Origin: Hyphomicrobiales bacterium
GTDB taxonomy: Bacteria > Pseudomonadota > Alphaproteobacteria > Rhizobiales > NORP267
DNA: 45,703 nucleotides
Direction of reading: 5' to 3'
Assembly: GCA_021775855.1 (NCBI GenBank)
Contig: JAJFGZ010000068.1
Location: forward strand, 1-45,703
Shown: positions 8,651 through 16,395 of the stretch, in pieces
Position numbering within the stretch: the stretch's first letter is position 1
Layout: each line of letters begins with the position of its first letter
Program-made: the position numbers and the translations under genes
Notes under the pieces: model-generated
What the model was told of the DNA's origin: nothing
Database searches by the model: none
Seen by the model: only the letters and a program-made list of their open reading frames with translations

Positions 8651-8669
8651 ATTGATTCACCAAATTTCA
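8640..8669. promoter_or_regulatory. Direct repeat CCAAATTTCA x2, 20 bp apart, at the pmbA promoter
   Basis: The identical decamer occurs at 8640-8649 and 8660-8669, so the two copies sit on the same face of the helix about two turns apart. The first overlaps the predicted -35 element of the pmbA operon. This looks like a pair of binding sites for a transcription factor; the factor is unknown. Confidence 0.45.
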
Positions 8670-8781
8670 TGGAACGGATTTTTAACCGAGTCCCTTAAGC
8701 CGATCGCAATTGCGGTGTGGCATTCTCCTCACATAACAGGAAGCCCGAACAAAAAAATAATCAGGGCAAATGGAGGTTACC

Positions 8782-9396
8782 GTGAGGCGTCAAGAAATGG
8801 CTGACGGACAATTGTCTGTATGGGCTGCACAGGAGCTGCATCCCGATAAAAATATATTGCCCGTATCTTATTCCATCGCGGAATGCCGCGATGGAACGGG
8901 ATCCGGTGCACAACTTTCAATCTCGATCGATGACGACAATATTATTGTTGCCCAAGATCTCGATGGTGGTTGCCGCGAGATCAAATCGGTCGTCTCCCTC
9001 AACGACTATCTTGGTGTCACAATGGCCCTTGCAGTCGCGAAGGACAAATATGGTGAGCCGGATCGCCCGGCTATGATGGTGCTGTTGGAACACGAAGACC
9101 CGTCCAGGACCGTACCGCTTTTTGTGTCATGGGAATCCGGTGACATTGTCGAAGAATGGCAATCCTGGGCACGCGCCCTTGACATGCCTGCGCGCGTTCG
9201 CGGCACCAACGGGATTAGCCACCAGCCGCTCGGCAAGGTATGTGGCGTCGATTTTTCTCCGTCTTCCAAGCGCACCCTCGCGCACCGGACGGATGCGCGT
9301 CATGGCCAGCGGGTGAAGTCGGCCCGGCGCGCCAATATCGGCATTGAGGCAAAACGTGCCGGTCTATCAAACCGCGAGATTGTGGCACGGCACTAA
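8782..9396 (+). CDS. DUF6101 family protein
   Basis: A 204-residue soluble protein that resembles the DUF6101 family found beside ubiA in alphaproteobacteria; its function is unknown. Features are a central ALAVAKDKYG...PAMMVLLEHEDPSRTVPLFVS stretch, then DIVEEWQSWARALDMPARV and a basic C-terminal third (RRANIGIEAKRAG, ending NREIVARH). The GTG at 8782 is preferred because GGAGG (8772-8776) sits six bases before it and overlaps the upstream in-frame ATG at 8770. The coding region contains a perfect 11-bp inverted repeat at 8871-8896. It converges on ubiA (7-bp gap). Confidence 0.75.
   Translation: MRRQEMADGQLSVWAAQELHPDKNILPVSYSIAECRDGTGSGAQLSISIDDDNIIVAQDLDGGCREIKSVVSLNDYLGVTMALAVAKDKYGEPDRPAMMVLLEHEDPSRTVPLFVSWESGDIVEEWQSWARALDMPARVRGTNGISHQPLGKVCGVDFSPSSKRTLAHRTDARHGQRVKSARRANIGIEAKRAGLSNREIVARH
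8871..8896. repeat. Perfect 11-bp inverted repeat with AATG loop inside the DUF6101 gene
   Basis: Arms 8871-8881 (TTCCATCGCGG) and 8886-8896 are exact reverse complements around a four-base loop, giving a GC-rich stem about 90 nt into the reading frame. There is no T-run after it, so it is not a standard intrinsic terminator. It encodes part of the YSIAECRDGTG segment. Confidence 0.7.
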
Positions 9397-9403
9397 CAGG
9401 GAA

Positions 9404-10351
9404 TTAGTTCAAGCCGGTAAAAATGGTGTCGGCAAGAATGCCGGCAAATATGATCCAGCCGAAATCCCTGTTTGAACGGAACAGCATGAGGCACCGGTCG
9501 GGATTGTCAATTTCGAGCCGGGCGATTTGCCATGCCAAGTGAAGTGCGCCCCCGGCAAGACCCGTGAAATAAAACAGGCTCGCGCCGGCCAGCCAGCCGG
9601 CAAGCGCCATCAGAACGACCGCGCCGGTAAAAAAGCCGCCAAGCCAATAGGGCGTCGCCGTGCCGAATTTGAGCGCGGTTGACTTGACCCCGATCAGCGC
9701 ATCGTCGTCCTTGTCCTGGTGGGCATAGATGGTGTCATACCCTATGGTCCAGCAGATCCCTGCCACGTACAGCACCAGGGCCGGTGGGTCGAGTGTCCCG
9801 AGAACCGCCGCCCAGCCGAGTAATGCTCCCCAGTTAAATGCAATCCCCAGGAAAAGCTGCGGCCAGAAGGTCACCCGCTTCATGAATGGGTAGATCGCGA
9901 TCGTAACCAGCGATGCCACACCGACGAAAATCGCAAACAGGTTGAACTGAATCAGGATCAGAAACCCGATCGCGAATAGTCCGACCATGAAGGCGATTGC
10001 CTGGCGCACGCTGACCTGTCCACTCGGGATGGGGCGTGAGCGTGTGCGGGCGACCTGACTGTCAAAATCCCGGTCAACGATATCGTTATAGGTGTCGCCG
10101 GCCCCACGCATGACGAAAGCGCCAACGGTAAACAGTACGATCAGCCAGAGCGAGGGGAAGGTATCGCCGCGATAATCTGCAGCCAGGGAAACCGACCACA
10201 GGCCCGGCCACAATAAAAGCCAGGTCCCGATTGGCCGGTCTGCGCGCATCAACCTGAGATACGGCCGTGAGATCGCCGGGGCGAACCGGTCGACCCAATT
10301 GTCGCGTACTGCATCGGCGACGCGATCGCCGGTTTTTCCTACTTCAACCAT
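9404..10351 (-). CDS. ubiA: 4-hydroxybenzoate polyprenyltransferase UbiA
   Basis: UbiA is an inner-membrane prenyltransferase that attaches the polyprenyl tail to 4-hydroxybenzoate in ubiquinone synthesis. This 315-residue protein has about eight hydrophobic segments and both Asp-rich substrate motifs: NDIVDRDFD (residues 89-97) and YDTIYAHQDKDDD in the second half. The RPIGTWLLLWPGLW segment near residue 40 is typical. It starts at ATG 10351 and is divergent from rsmE, with 40 bp between the starts. The product supplies the quinone pool used upstream of the cytochrome oxidase branch. Confidence 0.95.
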   Translation of the reverse strand: MVEVGKTGDRVADAVRDNWVDRFAPAISRPYLRLMRADRPIGTWLLLWPGLWSVSLAADYRGDTFPSLWLIVLFTVGAFVMRGAGDTYNDIVDRDFDSQVARTRSRPIPSGQVSVRQAIAFMVGLFAIGFLILIQFNLFAIFVGVASLVTIAIYPFMKRVTFWPQLFLGIAFNWGALLGWAAVLGTLDPPALVLYVAGICWTIGYDTIYAHQDKDDDALIGVKSTALKFGTATPYWLGGFFTGAVVLMALAGWLAGASLFYFTGLAGGALHLAWQIARLEIDNPDRCLMLFRSNRDFGWIIFAGILADTIFTGLN

Positions 10352-10391
10352 GCACCTTGACCATCAAACATACTGTCTTAAGACTAACACG

Positions 10392-11153
10392 ATGAGCCGC
10401 TTTACCACATCGGGGCAGGATACAAAGGGGCCACGGCTATTTGTCGCGGATGATCTGGCGCCCGGGATTGTCGTGCGACCGGATCGCGGGCAGTCCCACT
10501 ATCTTCGCGATGTGATGCGCCTCCGTGTTGGCGACACGGTCCTCCTGTTCAACGGGAGGGATGGCGAATGGTTGGCCAGGATCGCGGCGGCGACAAGCAA
10601 ATCAGTAGACCTGCAAGTCACCGAACAGACCAGGGCACAATCTCCCGTCAGTAATCTCTGGTACTTGTTTGCCCCGCTGAAACGAGGACGTCTGGACTAT
10701 ATCGTCCAGAAAGCAACCGAGCTTGGGGCAGCCCAAATCATCCCTGTCCGAACCCGGTACACCAACGTCAAGTCTCTCAAACCCGACAGACTGCAGGCAA
10801 ATATTGTCGAAGCGGCGGAGCAATGCGGTGTCCTTGCGGTCCCGGAGCTTGGAAGCTATCAGAGCCTCGAATCCGTACTTGAAAACTGGGACTCTGTCCG
10901 AAGGATTATTTATTGCGACGAAGCTGCGCCGATAATCGACCCGGTTGCCGTACTGACCGACATCCAAACCGGACCCCTTGCCGTATTAATCGGCCCGGAG
11001 GGTGGGTTTTCAGATGAAGAACGCACTCGGCTCGCGGTTCTGGATTACGTCACCCGGATCTCTCTCGGCCCCCGCATCATGCGCGCCGACACCGCCGGCG
11101 TTGCCGCCTTGACGCTTGTCCAGGCGACGCTTGGCGATTGGCGGGGTCAATAA
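10392..11153 (+). CDS. rsmE: 16S rRNA m3U1498 methyltransferase RsmE
   Basis: RsmE methylates N3 of U1498 in 16S rRNA. The 253-residue protein has the N-terminal PUA-like part (RLFVADDLAPG, SHYLRDVMRLRVGD, LFNGRDGEW) and a C-terminal SPOUT domain with the knot signatures VQKATELGAAQIIPV, LIGPEGGFSDEE and SLGPRIMRADTAGVAAL. The ATG at 10392 gives the family-standard start; an in-frame extension reaching 10299 would run back into ubiA on the opposite strand. It is followed 134 bp later by gshA, a common alphaproteobacterial neighbour. Confidence 0.95.
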   Translation: MSRFTTSGQDTKGPRLFVADDLAPGIVVRPDRGQSHYLRDVMRLRVGDTVLLFNGRDGEWLARIAAATSKSVDLQVTEQTRAQSPVSNLWYLFAPLKRGRLDYIVQKATELGAAQIIPVRTRYTNVKSLKPDRLQANIVEAAEQCGVLAVPELGSYQSLESVLENWDSVRRIIYCDEAAPIIDPVAVLTDIQTGPLAVLIGPEGGFSDEERTRLAVLDYVTRISLGPRIMRADTAGVAALTLVQATLGDWRGQ

Positions 11154-11287
11154 ATGGTTGGGCCGCGATGACTTGAATTTTACCCGGTCCGGATTGCGTG
11201 TCGCCTTTTCAAATGCTACCGCGTTGACCAAGTGGACCCACGCAATTGATCCCATGGACCAATTGCGCAGAGGATAAGAGGAAATGA

Positions 11288-12661
11288 ATGTCAGGAAAAC
11301 CGACAGAAAAATCGGTCAGGATCACCAGTCGCGACGAGTTGGCGGCGTACCTGGCCAGCGGCAGCAAACCCCCCGAAAACTGGCTCATCGGCACGGAACA
11401 CGAAAAATTCTGTTTCTGCAAAGATAGTCACGAGCGCCTCCCGTATGATGGCTCAAATGGCATCGGCGCGATCCTGACGGCGCTGAAGGATATGCACGGC
11501 TGGATCCCCGAATTCGAGGGTGACAACATTATCGCGCTGCGCGATCCGTCCGATGGCGCAACTGTGTCGCTGGAGCCTGGCGGGCAGTTGGAACTATCCG
11601 GCGCGCCTCTGAAAAACGTCCACCAGACCTGTGCCGAGGTGAACACACATCTTGAGCAGGTTCTTGCCGTCGGCAAGGCTCTGGGCGTCGGATTCATCGG
11701 CCTCGGGTTTGACCCTGAAACGCGGCTGGAAGATGTGCCACGGATGCCAAAAGGCCGCTACAAGATCATGACGGCGTATATGCCGAAGGTCGGCGCGCTC
11801 GGTCTCAACATGATGTACCGTACATCGACTGTGCAGGTAAATCTCGATTTCTCAGACGAAGCCGATATGGTCAAAAAGTTACGGGTCAGCTTGGCACTGC
11901 AGCCGCTGGCGACTGCAATTTTTGCCAATTCGCCATTTACCGAAGGCAAGCCGAACGGCTACCTGTCGTACCGTTCCGAAATCTGGCGCGACACCGACCC
12001 GGACCGTACCGGCATGCTGCCCTTTGCCTTTGAAGACGGCATGGGGTTCGAACGCTACGTGGATTACGCGATCGATGTGCCGATGTATTTCGTTTACCGC
12101 AACGGGGTGTATCACGACGTGTCGGGTCTATCATTCCGGGATTTTCTGGACGGCAAGCTGGCCGGGTTTGAAGGTGAATTGCCGACCTACGATGATTGGG
12201 AAAATCACCTGACTACAATTTTTCCTGAAGTGCGCCTGAAGCGTTATCTGGAAATGCGTGGTGCGGATGGCGGACCGTGGAAGCGGCTATGCGCACTACC
12301 CGCGTTCTGGGTCGGTCTGTTGTACGATAATCAGTCGCTGGATGCGGCCTGGCAGCTCGTCCGTGGATGGTCGGCGGAAACCCGCCAGCAGCTGCGCGAC
12401 GATGTTCCAAAATTAGGCCTCAAGGCTCGGCTCGGTAGCGGGACCCTGCGCGATCTGGCGAAGGATATCGTTTCCCTGTCGCGGCAGGGGCTTGAGCGCC
12501 GGGCGAGGTTGAACAGCTTCAACGACAGCGAAGCCATATATCTTGACGCGGTCGAGGATATAGTCGGGCGCGGGGAAACCCCGGCCGAAGTGCTGCTGAA
12601 ACGGTTTTCCGAGGACTGGGGCAGGGATATTTCCCCGATATTCATCGAAGAATCCTATTGA
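11288..12661 (+). CDS. gshA: Glutamate-cysteine ligase (plant/alphaproteobacterial type)
   Basis: GshA joins glutamate and cysteine, the first and rate-limiting step of glutathione synthesis. The 457-residue length and motifs ([11 protein letters not shown] at about 33-43, [53 protein letters not shown]) match the plant-type family found in alphaproteobacteria rather than enterobacterial GshA. The start ATG 11288 is preceded by AAGAGG (11276-11281). The stop TGA overlaps the ATG of the next gene by one base (TGATG), so the exporter downstream is probably translationally coupled. Confidence 0.95.
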   Translation: MSGKPTEKSVRITSRDELAAYLASGSKPPENWLIGTEHEKFCFCKDSHERLPYDGSNGIGAILTALKDMHGWIPEFEGDNIIALRDPSDGATVSLEPGGQLELSGAPLKNVHQTCAEVNTHLEQVLAVGKALGVGFIGLGFDPETRLEDVPRMPKGRYKIMTAYMPKVGALGLNMMYRTSTVQVNLDFSDEADMVKKLRVSLALQPLATAIFANSPFTEGKPNGYLSYRSEIWRDTDPDRTGMLPFAFEDGMGFERYVDYAIDVPMYFVYRNGVYHDVSGLSFRDFLDGKLAGFEGELPTYDDWENHLTTIFPEVRLKRYLEMRGADGGPWKRLCALPAFWVGLLYDNQSLDAAWQLVRGWSAETRQQLRDDVPKLGLKARLGSGTLRDLAKDIVSLSRQGLERRARLNSFNDSEAIYLDAVEDIVGRGETPAEVLLKRFSEDWGRDISPIFIEESY

Positions 12662-13560
12662 TGCAGGCAGCGGCGGCCTCCGACGAAAAATCGACCCACA
12701 ATACGATCCTCTATCTGTTGGTTGTGGTCATTTGGGGTAGCAGCTGGATCGCGATCAAATACCAGATTGGCATCGTACCGCTGGAGTTTTCGATCGCCTA
12801 TCGTTTCGGTATCGCAGCGGTATTGATGTTCGCCTGGATCCTTTTAACCGACCGACCGTTGCGGTTCCCGATAAGTGACTATGCGCGTTTTGCGGCTACC
12901 GGGCTGTTCATGTTTTCGACCAACTTTCTGCTTTTTTACAACGCTGCCACCTATCTGGTCTCCGGGATGCTTGCGCTGACTTTTTCGATGGTCAGTGTAT
13001 TTAACCTGATCAACGGTTACCTGTTTCGCGGCGAACGGTCTGGCGGCTGGATCTGGTTCGGCGCGGCGTTGGGGGTTGCAGGCCTGACCGCGATTTTCCT
13101 ACCAGCGATTGATTCAACAGGGTTTGGGTCCGATCCGGTCAGGGGCTTTTTGTTCGCCCTTGCCGGGACGTTCAGCTTTTCCCTCGGCAATACGATTACC
13201 GCCGGATACCGGGCACGCGATATCCCAGTTTTTTCGTCAAATGCCTACTCGATGCTGTTCGGTGCATTGGCGATGTTGCTGTTCGGTCTTGCCGTTGGCG
13301 ACTCGTTGATTTTCGACGTCTCGATGCCCTACGTTATTTCCCTGATCGGCTTGGCGGTCTTTGCGTCTGCCGTCGTGTTTGGTGCCTACGTGGCTCTTCT
13401 ACGCAATATCGGAGCCGCCCGTGCGGGCTACGCCACAATTGTTTTCCCGGTCGTGGCGCTTGGCTTGTCAACAATCTTCGAAGGTTTTCAATGGACCCCA
13501 TGGGGCATCGGCGGTCTTGCATTGATCGTTGTTGGCAATATTATTGTCATGCGCCGCTAA
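12661..13560 (+). CDS. DMT-superfamily (EamA) transporter
   Basis: A 299-residue membrane protein with about ten hydrophobic helices in two EamA repeats. VVVIWGSSWIAIKYQ in the first helix and the LFMFSTNFLLFYNAATYL and ALAGTFSFSLGNTITA segments are typical. Such proteins export amino acids or other small metabolites, or transport sugars; the substrate is not readable. The TGATG coupling to gshA suggests, by inference, a thiol-related or glutathione-precursor substrate. Translation starts at ATG 12661; a TTG three bases earlier is less likely. Confidence 0.88.
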   Translation: MQAAAASDEKSTHNTILYLLVVVIWGSSWIAIKYQIGIVPLEFSIAYRFGIAAVLMFAWILLTDRPLRFPISDYARFAATGLFMFSTNFLLFYNAATYLVSGMLALTFSMVSVFNLINGYLFRGERSGGWIWFGAALGVAGLTAIFLPAIDSTGFGSDPVRGFLFALAGTFSFSLGNTITAGYRARDIPVFSSNAYSMLFGALAMLLFGLAVGDSLIFDVSMPYVISLIGLAVFASAVVFGAYVALLRNIGAARAGYATIVFPVVALGLSTIFEGFQWTPWGIGGLALIVVGNIIVMRR

Positions 13561-13578
13561 AACCCGAAGGAGATAAAT

Positions 13579-13758
13579 ATGGCAAAGGGCCCACGCCTTG
13601 AGAACTGTATCAACGAGACCTGTCCCTGGTCGGGAAAGCCAGTCAGCGCCGACAGCCTGACATTCTACAAGGGCCAGACGGTCGGGTTCTGCAATCCTGG
13701 CTGCAAGGAGAAATTCGAAACCGCCGTTTCAATGTTCGAGACAGCCCTCGGCAACTGA
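13579..13758 (+). CDS. Small Cys-rich protein, YHS/TRASH-like (59 aa)
   Basis: A 59-residue protein with a strong Shine-Dalgarno (AAGGAGATA, 13567-13575). Four cysteines are arranged as C10-x4-C15 and C38-x3-C42, in ENCINETCPWSGKPV and VGFCNPGCKEKFE. The second part resembles the FCSxxCKEKFE end of YHS/TRASH treble-clef domains, which bind metals. I infer metal binding, probably Zn or Cu; family members are sometimes annotated as glutathione-related, which the sequence does not support by itself. It follows gshA and the DMT exporter by 18 bp, so it is likely in their operon. Its stop codon directly abuts the DUF937 stop on the other strand. Confidence 0.82.
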   Translation: MAKGPRLENCINETCPWSGKPVSADSLTFYKGQTVGFCNPGCKEKFETAVSMFETALGN

Positions 13759-14559
13759 CTATTTTTGCCGGCCGCCGCTTCCCCGGCTTTTCTTGTTGGC
13801 CCGGATCATCTCATCCATCGCACTCAACTGGCTATCCTGGACCCGCCTGGTGGCATCAATACCGGGCTGGAACATGGCGCCGAAGAAATCCGCGCCGGTC
13901 TGAGGCAATTGCGGCATTTGCGGCATGCCGTTACCGGAACTGCTGCTCGGAGAACTGCCAGTAGCGCCGCCGCCAAACTGCCCGCCAAGAATATCACGCA
14001 GAATATCGCCGAATGGATTGTCGCTTGCCGATGGCTGTTGTTGCGGCGCAGGTTCAGGGGCCGGTGTTGGCGCTTGCGGGCTCGCCGCCCCGCCGGTCAT
14101 GTTACGGATTATGTCCTGGATAAAATCCTGCATGCCCGAACCCTGCGACTGGCGAAACAGGGATCCCATGATCATAGAGGCGATCAGCGGCAGCATTTGC
14201 TTGATGATATTTGCGCCCAAACCGGTCGCCTCGGCGGCTTGATCGGCGACCATCCTGCTGACATCCTTGGAGCCGAACAGGTGGCCGAGGATCCCCTCGC
14301 CATCCTGCTGCATGGCGGAATTTGCGAAGGCGGCGGCGTCATCAAAATAACTGGCGTGCTGGCCGGACCCAAGCGCGCCAAGGAACTGGCTCAGATAATC
14401 AGCGTTTTCGGTATTCTGCTGCAATCCAACGGAGAATGCAGGCAACGTGGCCTGCATTGCGGCCTTGGCCTGTTCTTCCGAAATCCCGAACATCTGGGCC
14501 ATGTTGGCCATGGCCTGTCCGCCCTGGGCCTGCATCATAATATCGTATAGATCGCGCAC
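13759..14559 (-). CDS. DUF937 domain-containing protein
   Basis: A 266-residue protein of the DUF937 (YidB-like) family, of unknown function. The N-terminal ~150 residues are Ala/Gln-rich helices (MAQMFGISEEQAKAAMQATLPAF, LLGS-like FGSKDVSRMVADQAAEATGL) typical of the family. A Pro/Gln/Gly-rich linker (about 160-220) and a short C-terminal helical end with a basic tail follow. No signal peptide is seen. It starts at GTG 14559 with GGGAGAA just upstream. The gene is divergent from dodecin and converges without any gap on the small Cys protein. Confidence 0.85.
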   Translation of the reverse strand: MRDLYDIMMQAQGGQAMANMAQMFGISEEQAKAAMQATLPAFSVGLQQNTENADYLSQFLGALGSGQHASYFDDAAAFANSAMQQDGEGILGHLFGSKDVSRMVADQAAEATGLGANIIKQMLPLIASMIMGSLFRQSQGSGMQDFIQDIIRNMTGGAASPQAPTPAPEPAPQQQPSASDNPFGDILRDILGGQFGGGATGSSPSSSSGNGMPQMPQLPQTGADFFGAMFQPGIDATRRVQDSQLSAMDEMIRANKKSRGSGGRQK

Positions 14560-14708
14560 CTTGTTCTCCCTGTCCGCATGGAATGTAGCTCCAATTGAAG
14601 CACCGGCCGGACGTTAGTGCAAACAACTTCACAACAATTGAGTTGATTTAACACCTTCGATACGGGAGTTTTCTGGGGAGCTGAATGGCTCGGTTGCCGT
14701 GGCCGGGT

Positions 14709-14729
14709 TCTCCTATACACAGAAGGAGA
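14709..14729 (+). promoter_or_regulatory. Hairpin sequestering the dodecin Shine-Dalgarno
   Basis: TCTCCT (14709-14714) is the exact complement of AGGAGA (14724-14729), the Shine-Dalgarno core of the dodecin gene (ATG 14736), with a nine-base loop between. Two wobble pairs could extend it (14707-14708 with 14730-14731). Pairing would hide the ribosome site, giving a simple thermometer-like or protein-controlled switch. Stability was not computed. Confidence 0.5.
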
Positions 14730-14735
14730 GTTGAT

Positions 14736-14936
14736 ATGGGCGTGCTTAAAGTTATCGAGTTGATGGCAGATTCGGATGTTTCCTGGGAAGATGCCACGAA
14801 AAATGCGGTCCATCAGGCGTCAAAATCCGTGAAGAATATCCGCTCGGTATGGGTCAAGGACCAAAGCTGCAACATCAAGGACAACGAAGTGAAAAGCTTT
14901 AGGGTCACTGTCAAGGTTACTTTCGAGGTCAATTAG
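14736..14936 (+). CDS. Dodecin family flavin-binding protein
   Basis: A 66-residue dodecin, a small beta-alpha-beta-beta protein that assembles as a dodecamer and stores flavins (FMN, riboflavin or related) or CoA-type ligands. The family pattern is clear: VLKVIELMADSDVSWEDATKNAV, KSVKNIRSVWVKDQ with the flavin-stacking Trp (W39), and the terminal FRVTVKVTFEV strand. The ATG at 14736 has AGAAGGAGA just upstream; an in-frame extension to 14685 has no family support. It converges on the MATE gene with a 6-bp gap. Confidence 0.93.
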   Translation: MGVLKVIELMADSDVSWEDATKNAVHQASKSVKNIRSVWVKDQSCNIKDNEVKSFRVTVKVTFEVN

Positions 14937-14942
14937 CGAGAT

Positions 14943-16391
14943 CTATCCGGCGGTTCCTCCTTTCCCGGTTGTAAACGGAGAAAGGGCCGCGCTCGGGGTG
15001 GAGATTGTTTCGTCCGGTGGCGTTTCGGGAGCTTTAAGCGTGCTGATTTTTCGATAACAGACCAGCGCCGCTGCTATGCCGAATACCACCGACCCCAGTC
15101 CGTACCCGGCCAGAATTCCGGCGGCGCCGTACCATTGCGAACCGAACCACACAAACGGGATCATCCCGAGCGTCGATCGTCCCCAATTGAACAGGGTTGA
15201 ATAGGCCGGGAACCCAAGATTGTTGAACGACGCGTTGGCGACAAACAGCGCGCCGTTGAACAGGAACGAACCCGCCACCCAGGTACAGAAAAAGCCGACC
15301 AGAAGTGCCGTTTGGCCGGTGGCACCAAACACAAGCGAAATATAGTCCTGTCCGAACCACAGCAGGAACCAGATCGCCAGCACCGTGGCAAAGGTGAATT
15401 TGAGCGCGTCGAGAAATCCTTGCCTGACCCGGTCGATTTGTCCGGCGCCATAATTCTGCCCGAGGATTGGCCCGACTGCCCCGGACAACGCCAGGACAAC
15501 GCCGAAGGCAACAGGGATCAGACGGCCGATAATCGCCCAGCCGGCGACCGCCGCGTCACCGTAGCTCGCCATTGTCGCGGTCACAAAGCTGTTGCCGAAC
15601 GGGGTCGCCATGTTGGTAAGAACCGCCGGTACACCAATCGCAAGGAGTGGCCGCAAATCAATCCGGAGCCGCGCAAAGCTCGGTCTGGCAACCAGATTGT
15701 GGATCCTGACGGCTCCGTAATACCCGGCCCCCAAAATGGCAATCCGGGCAACAACCGAAGCGTAGGCCGCACCGTCGACCCCAAGATCCATCCAGAAAAT
15801 CAGAATGGGGTCCAGAATAGCCGCCGTAAACCCGCCGATCAACGTTACGAACATCGACCGCCGCGCGTCGCCGACAGCTCGCAGCAAACCTGAAAAACCA
15901 AGACCAATCCCGAGAATCGGGAGCGACGGGATGACGATCATCAAATACCCGTGGGCGATCTCATGAGCCCGCCCGGTTGCCCCCAGGAGATCCAGTATAT
16001 CGCTGAGCAGTGGTAACAGCAGAACTGCCACGACAAGGGTCGTTACCCCGATCAATACAAGCGCCGATCCGCCGATCTGTTGGGCTTGCGAATGGTCGCC
16101 AGGACCCAGCGCCTTGGCGGTGAGGGCCGCGGTTGCCACCATCAAACCGATGCACAGCGAAAAGGTGAAAAAGAACACGGTTCCCGCATAGCCGATCGCG
16201 GCGGCAAGCTCGGTTTCACCCAGCAGGCTGATATAAAATAAATTGACGAAATCGACGAAAAAAACGGCCATCAGGCCGACCGACGCCGTGAGGGTCATGA
16301 CAACCACGTGACGCATCATCGATCCGGTGACGAATTTCCCGCGATCGCTGGAAGCAGGGCCGGCCGGTTTTTTGGCTACACTTTCATCCAA
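14943..16391 (-). CDS. MATE family efflux transporter
   Basis: A 482-residue protein with about twelve hydrophobic segments in two related halves, as in the MATE (NorM-like) family of Na+- or H+-coupled multidrug or metabolite exporters. Typical stretches are PILIFWMDLGVDGAAYASV and SGAVGPILGQNYGAGQIDRV. The start is TTG 16391, four bases past the tldD stop, with no clear Shine-Dalgarno, which suggests translational coupling to tldD. The substrate is unknown. Tight linkage to a TldD protease is noted as a finding. Confidence 0.9.
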   Translation of the reverse strand: MDESVAKKPAGPASSDRGKFVTGSMMRHVVVMTLTASVGLMAVFFVDFVNLFYISLLGETELAAAIGYAGTVFFFTFSLCIGLMVATAALTAKALGPGDHSQAQQIGGSALVLIGVTTLVVAVLLLPLLSDILDLLGATGRAHEIAHGYLMIVIPSLPILGIGLGFSGLLRAVGDARRSMFVTLIGGFTAAILDPILIFWMDLGVDGAAYASVVARIAILGAGYYGAVRIHNLVARPSFARLRIDLRPLLAIGVPAVLTNMATPFGNSFVTATMASYGDAAVAGWAIIGRLIPVAFGVVLALSGAVGPILGQNYGAGQIDRVRQGFLDALKFTFATVLAIWFLLWFGQDYISLVFGATGQTALLVGFFCTWVAGSFLFNGALFVANASFNNLGFPAYSTLFNWGRSTLGMIPFVWFGSQWYGAAGILAGYGLGSVVFGIAAALVCYRKISTLKAPETPPDETISTPSAALSPFTTGKGGTAG

Positions 16392-16395
16392 GGGA

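Noticed and set aside
13765..14550. 261-codon open frame on the plus strand
   Set aside because: It mirrors the DUF937 gene almost exactly on the other strand and reads as low-complexity Arg/Ala/His-rich sequence.
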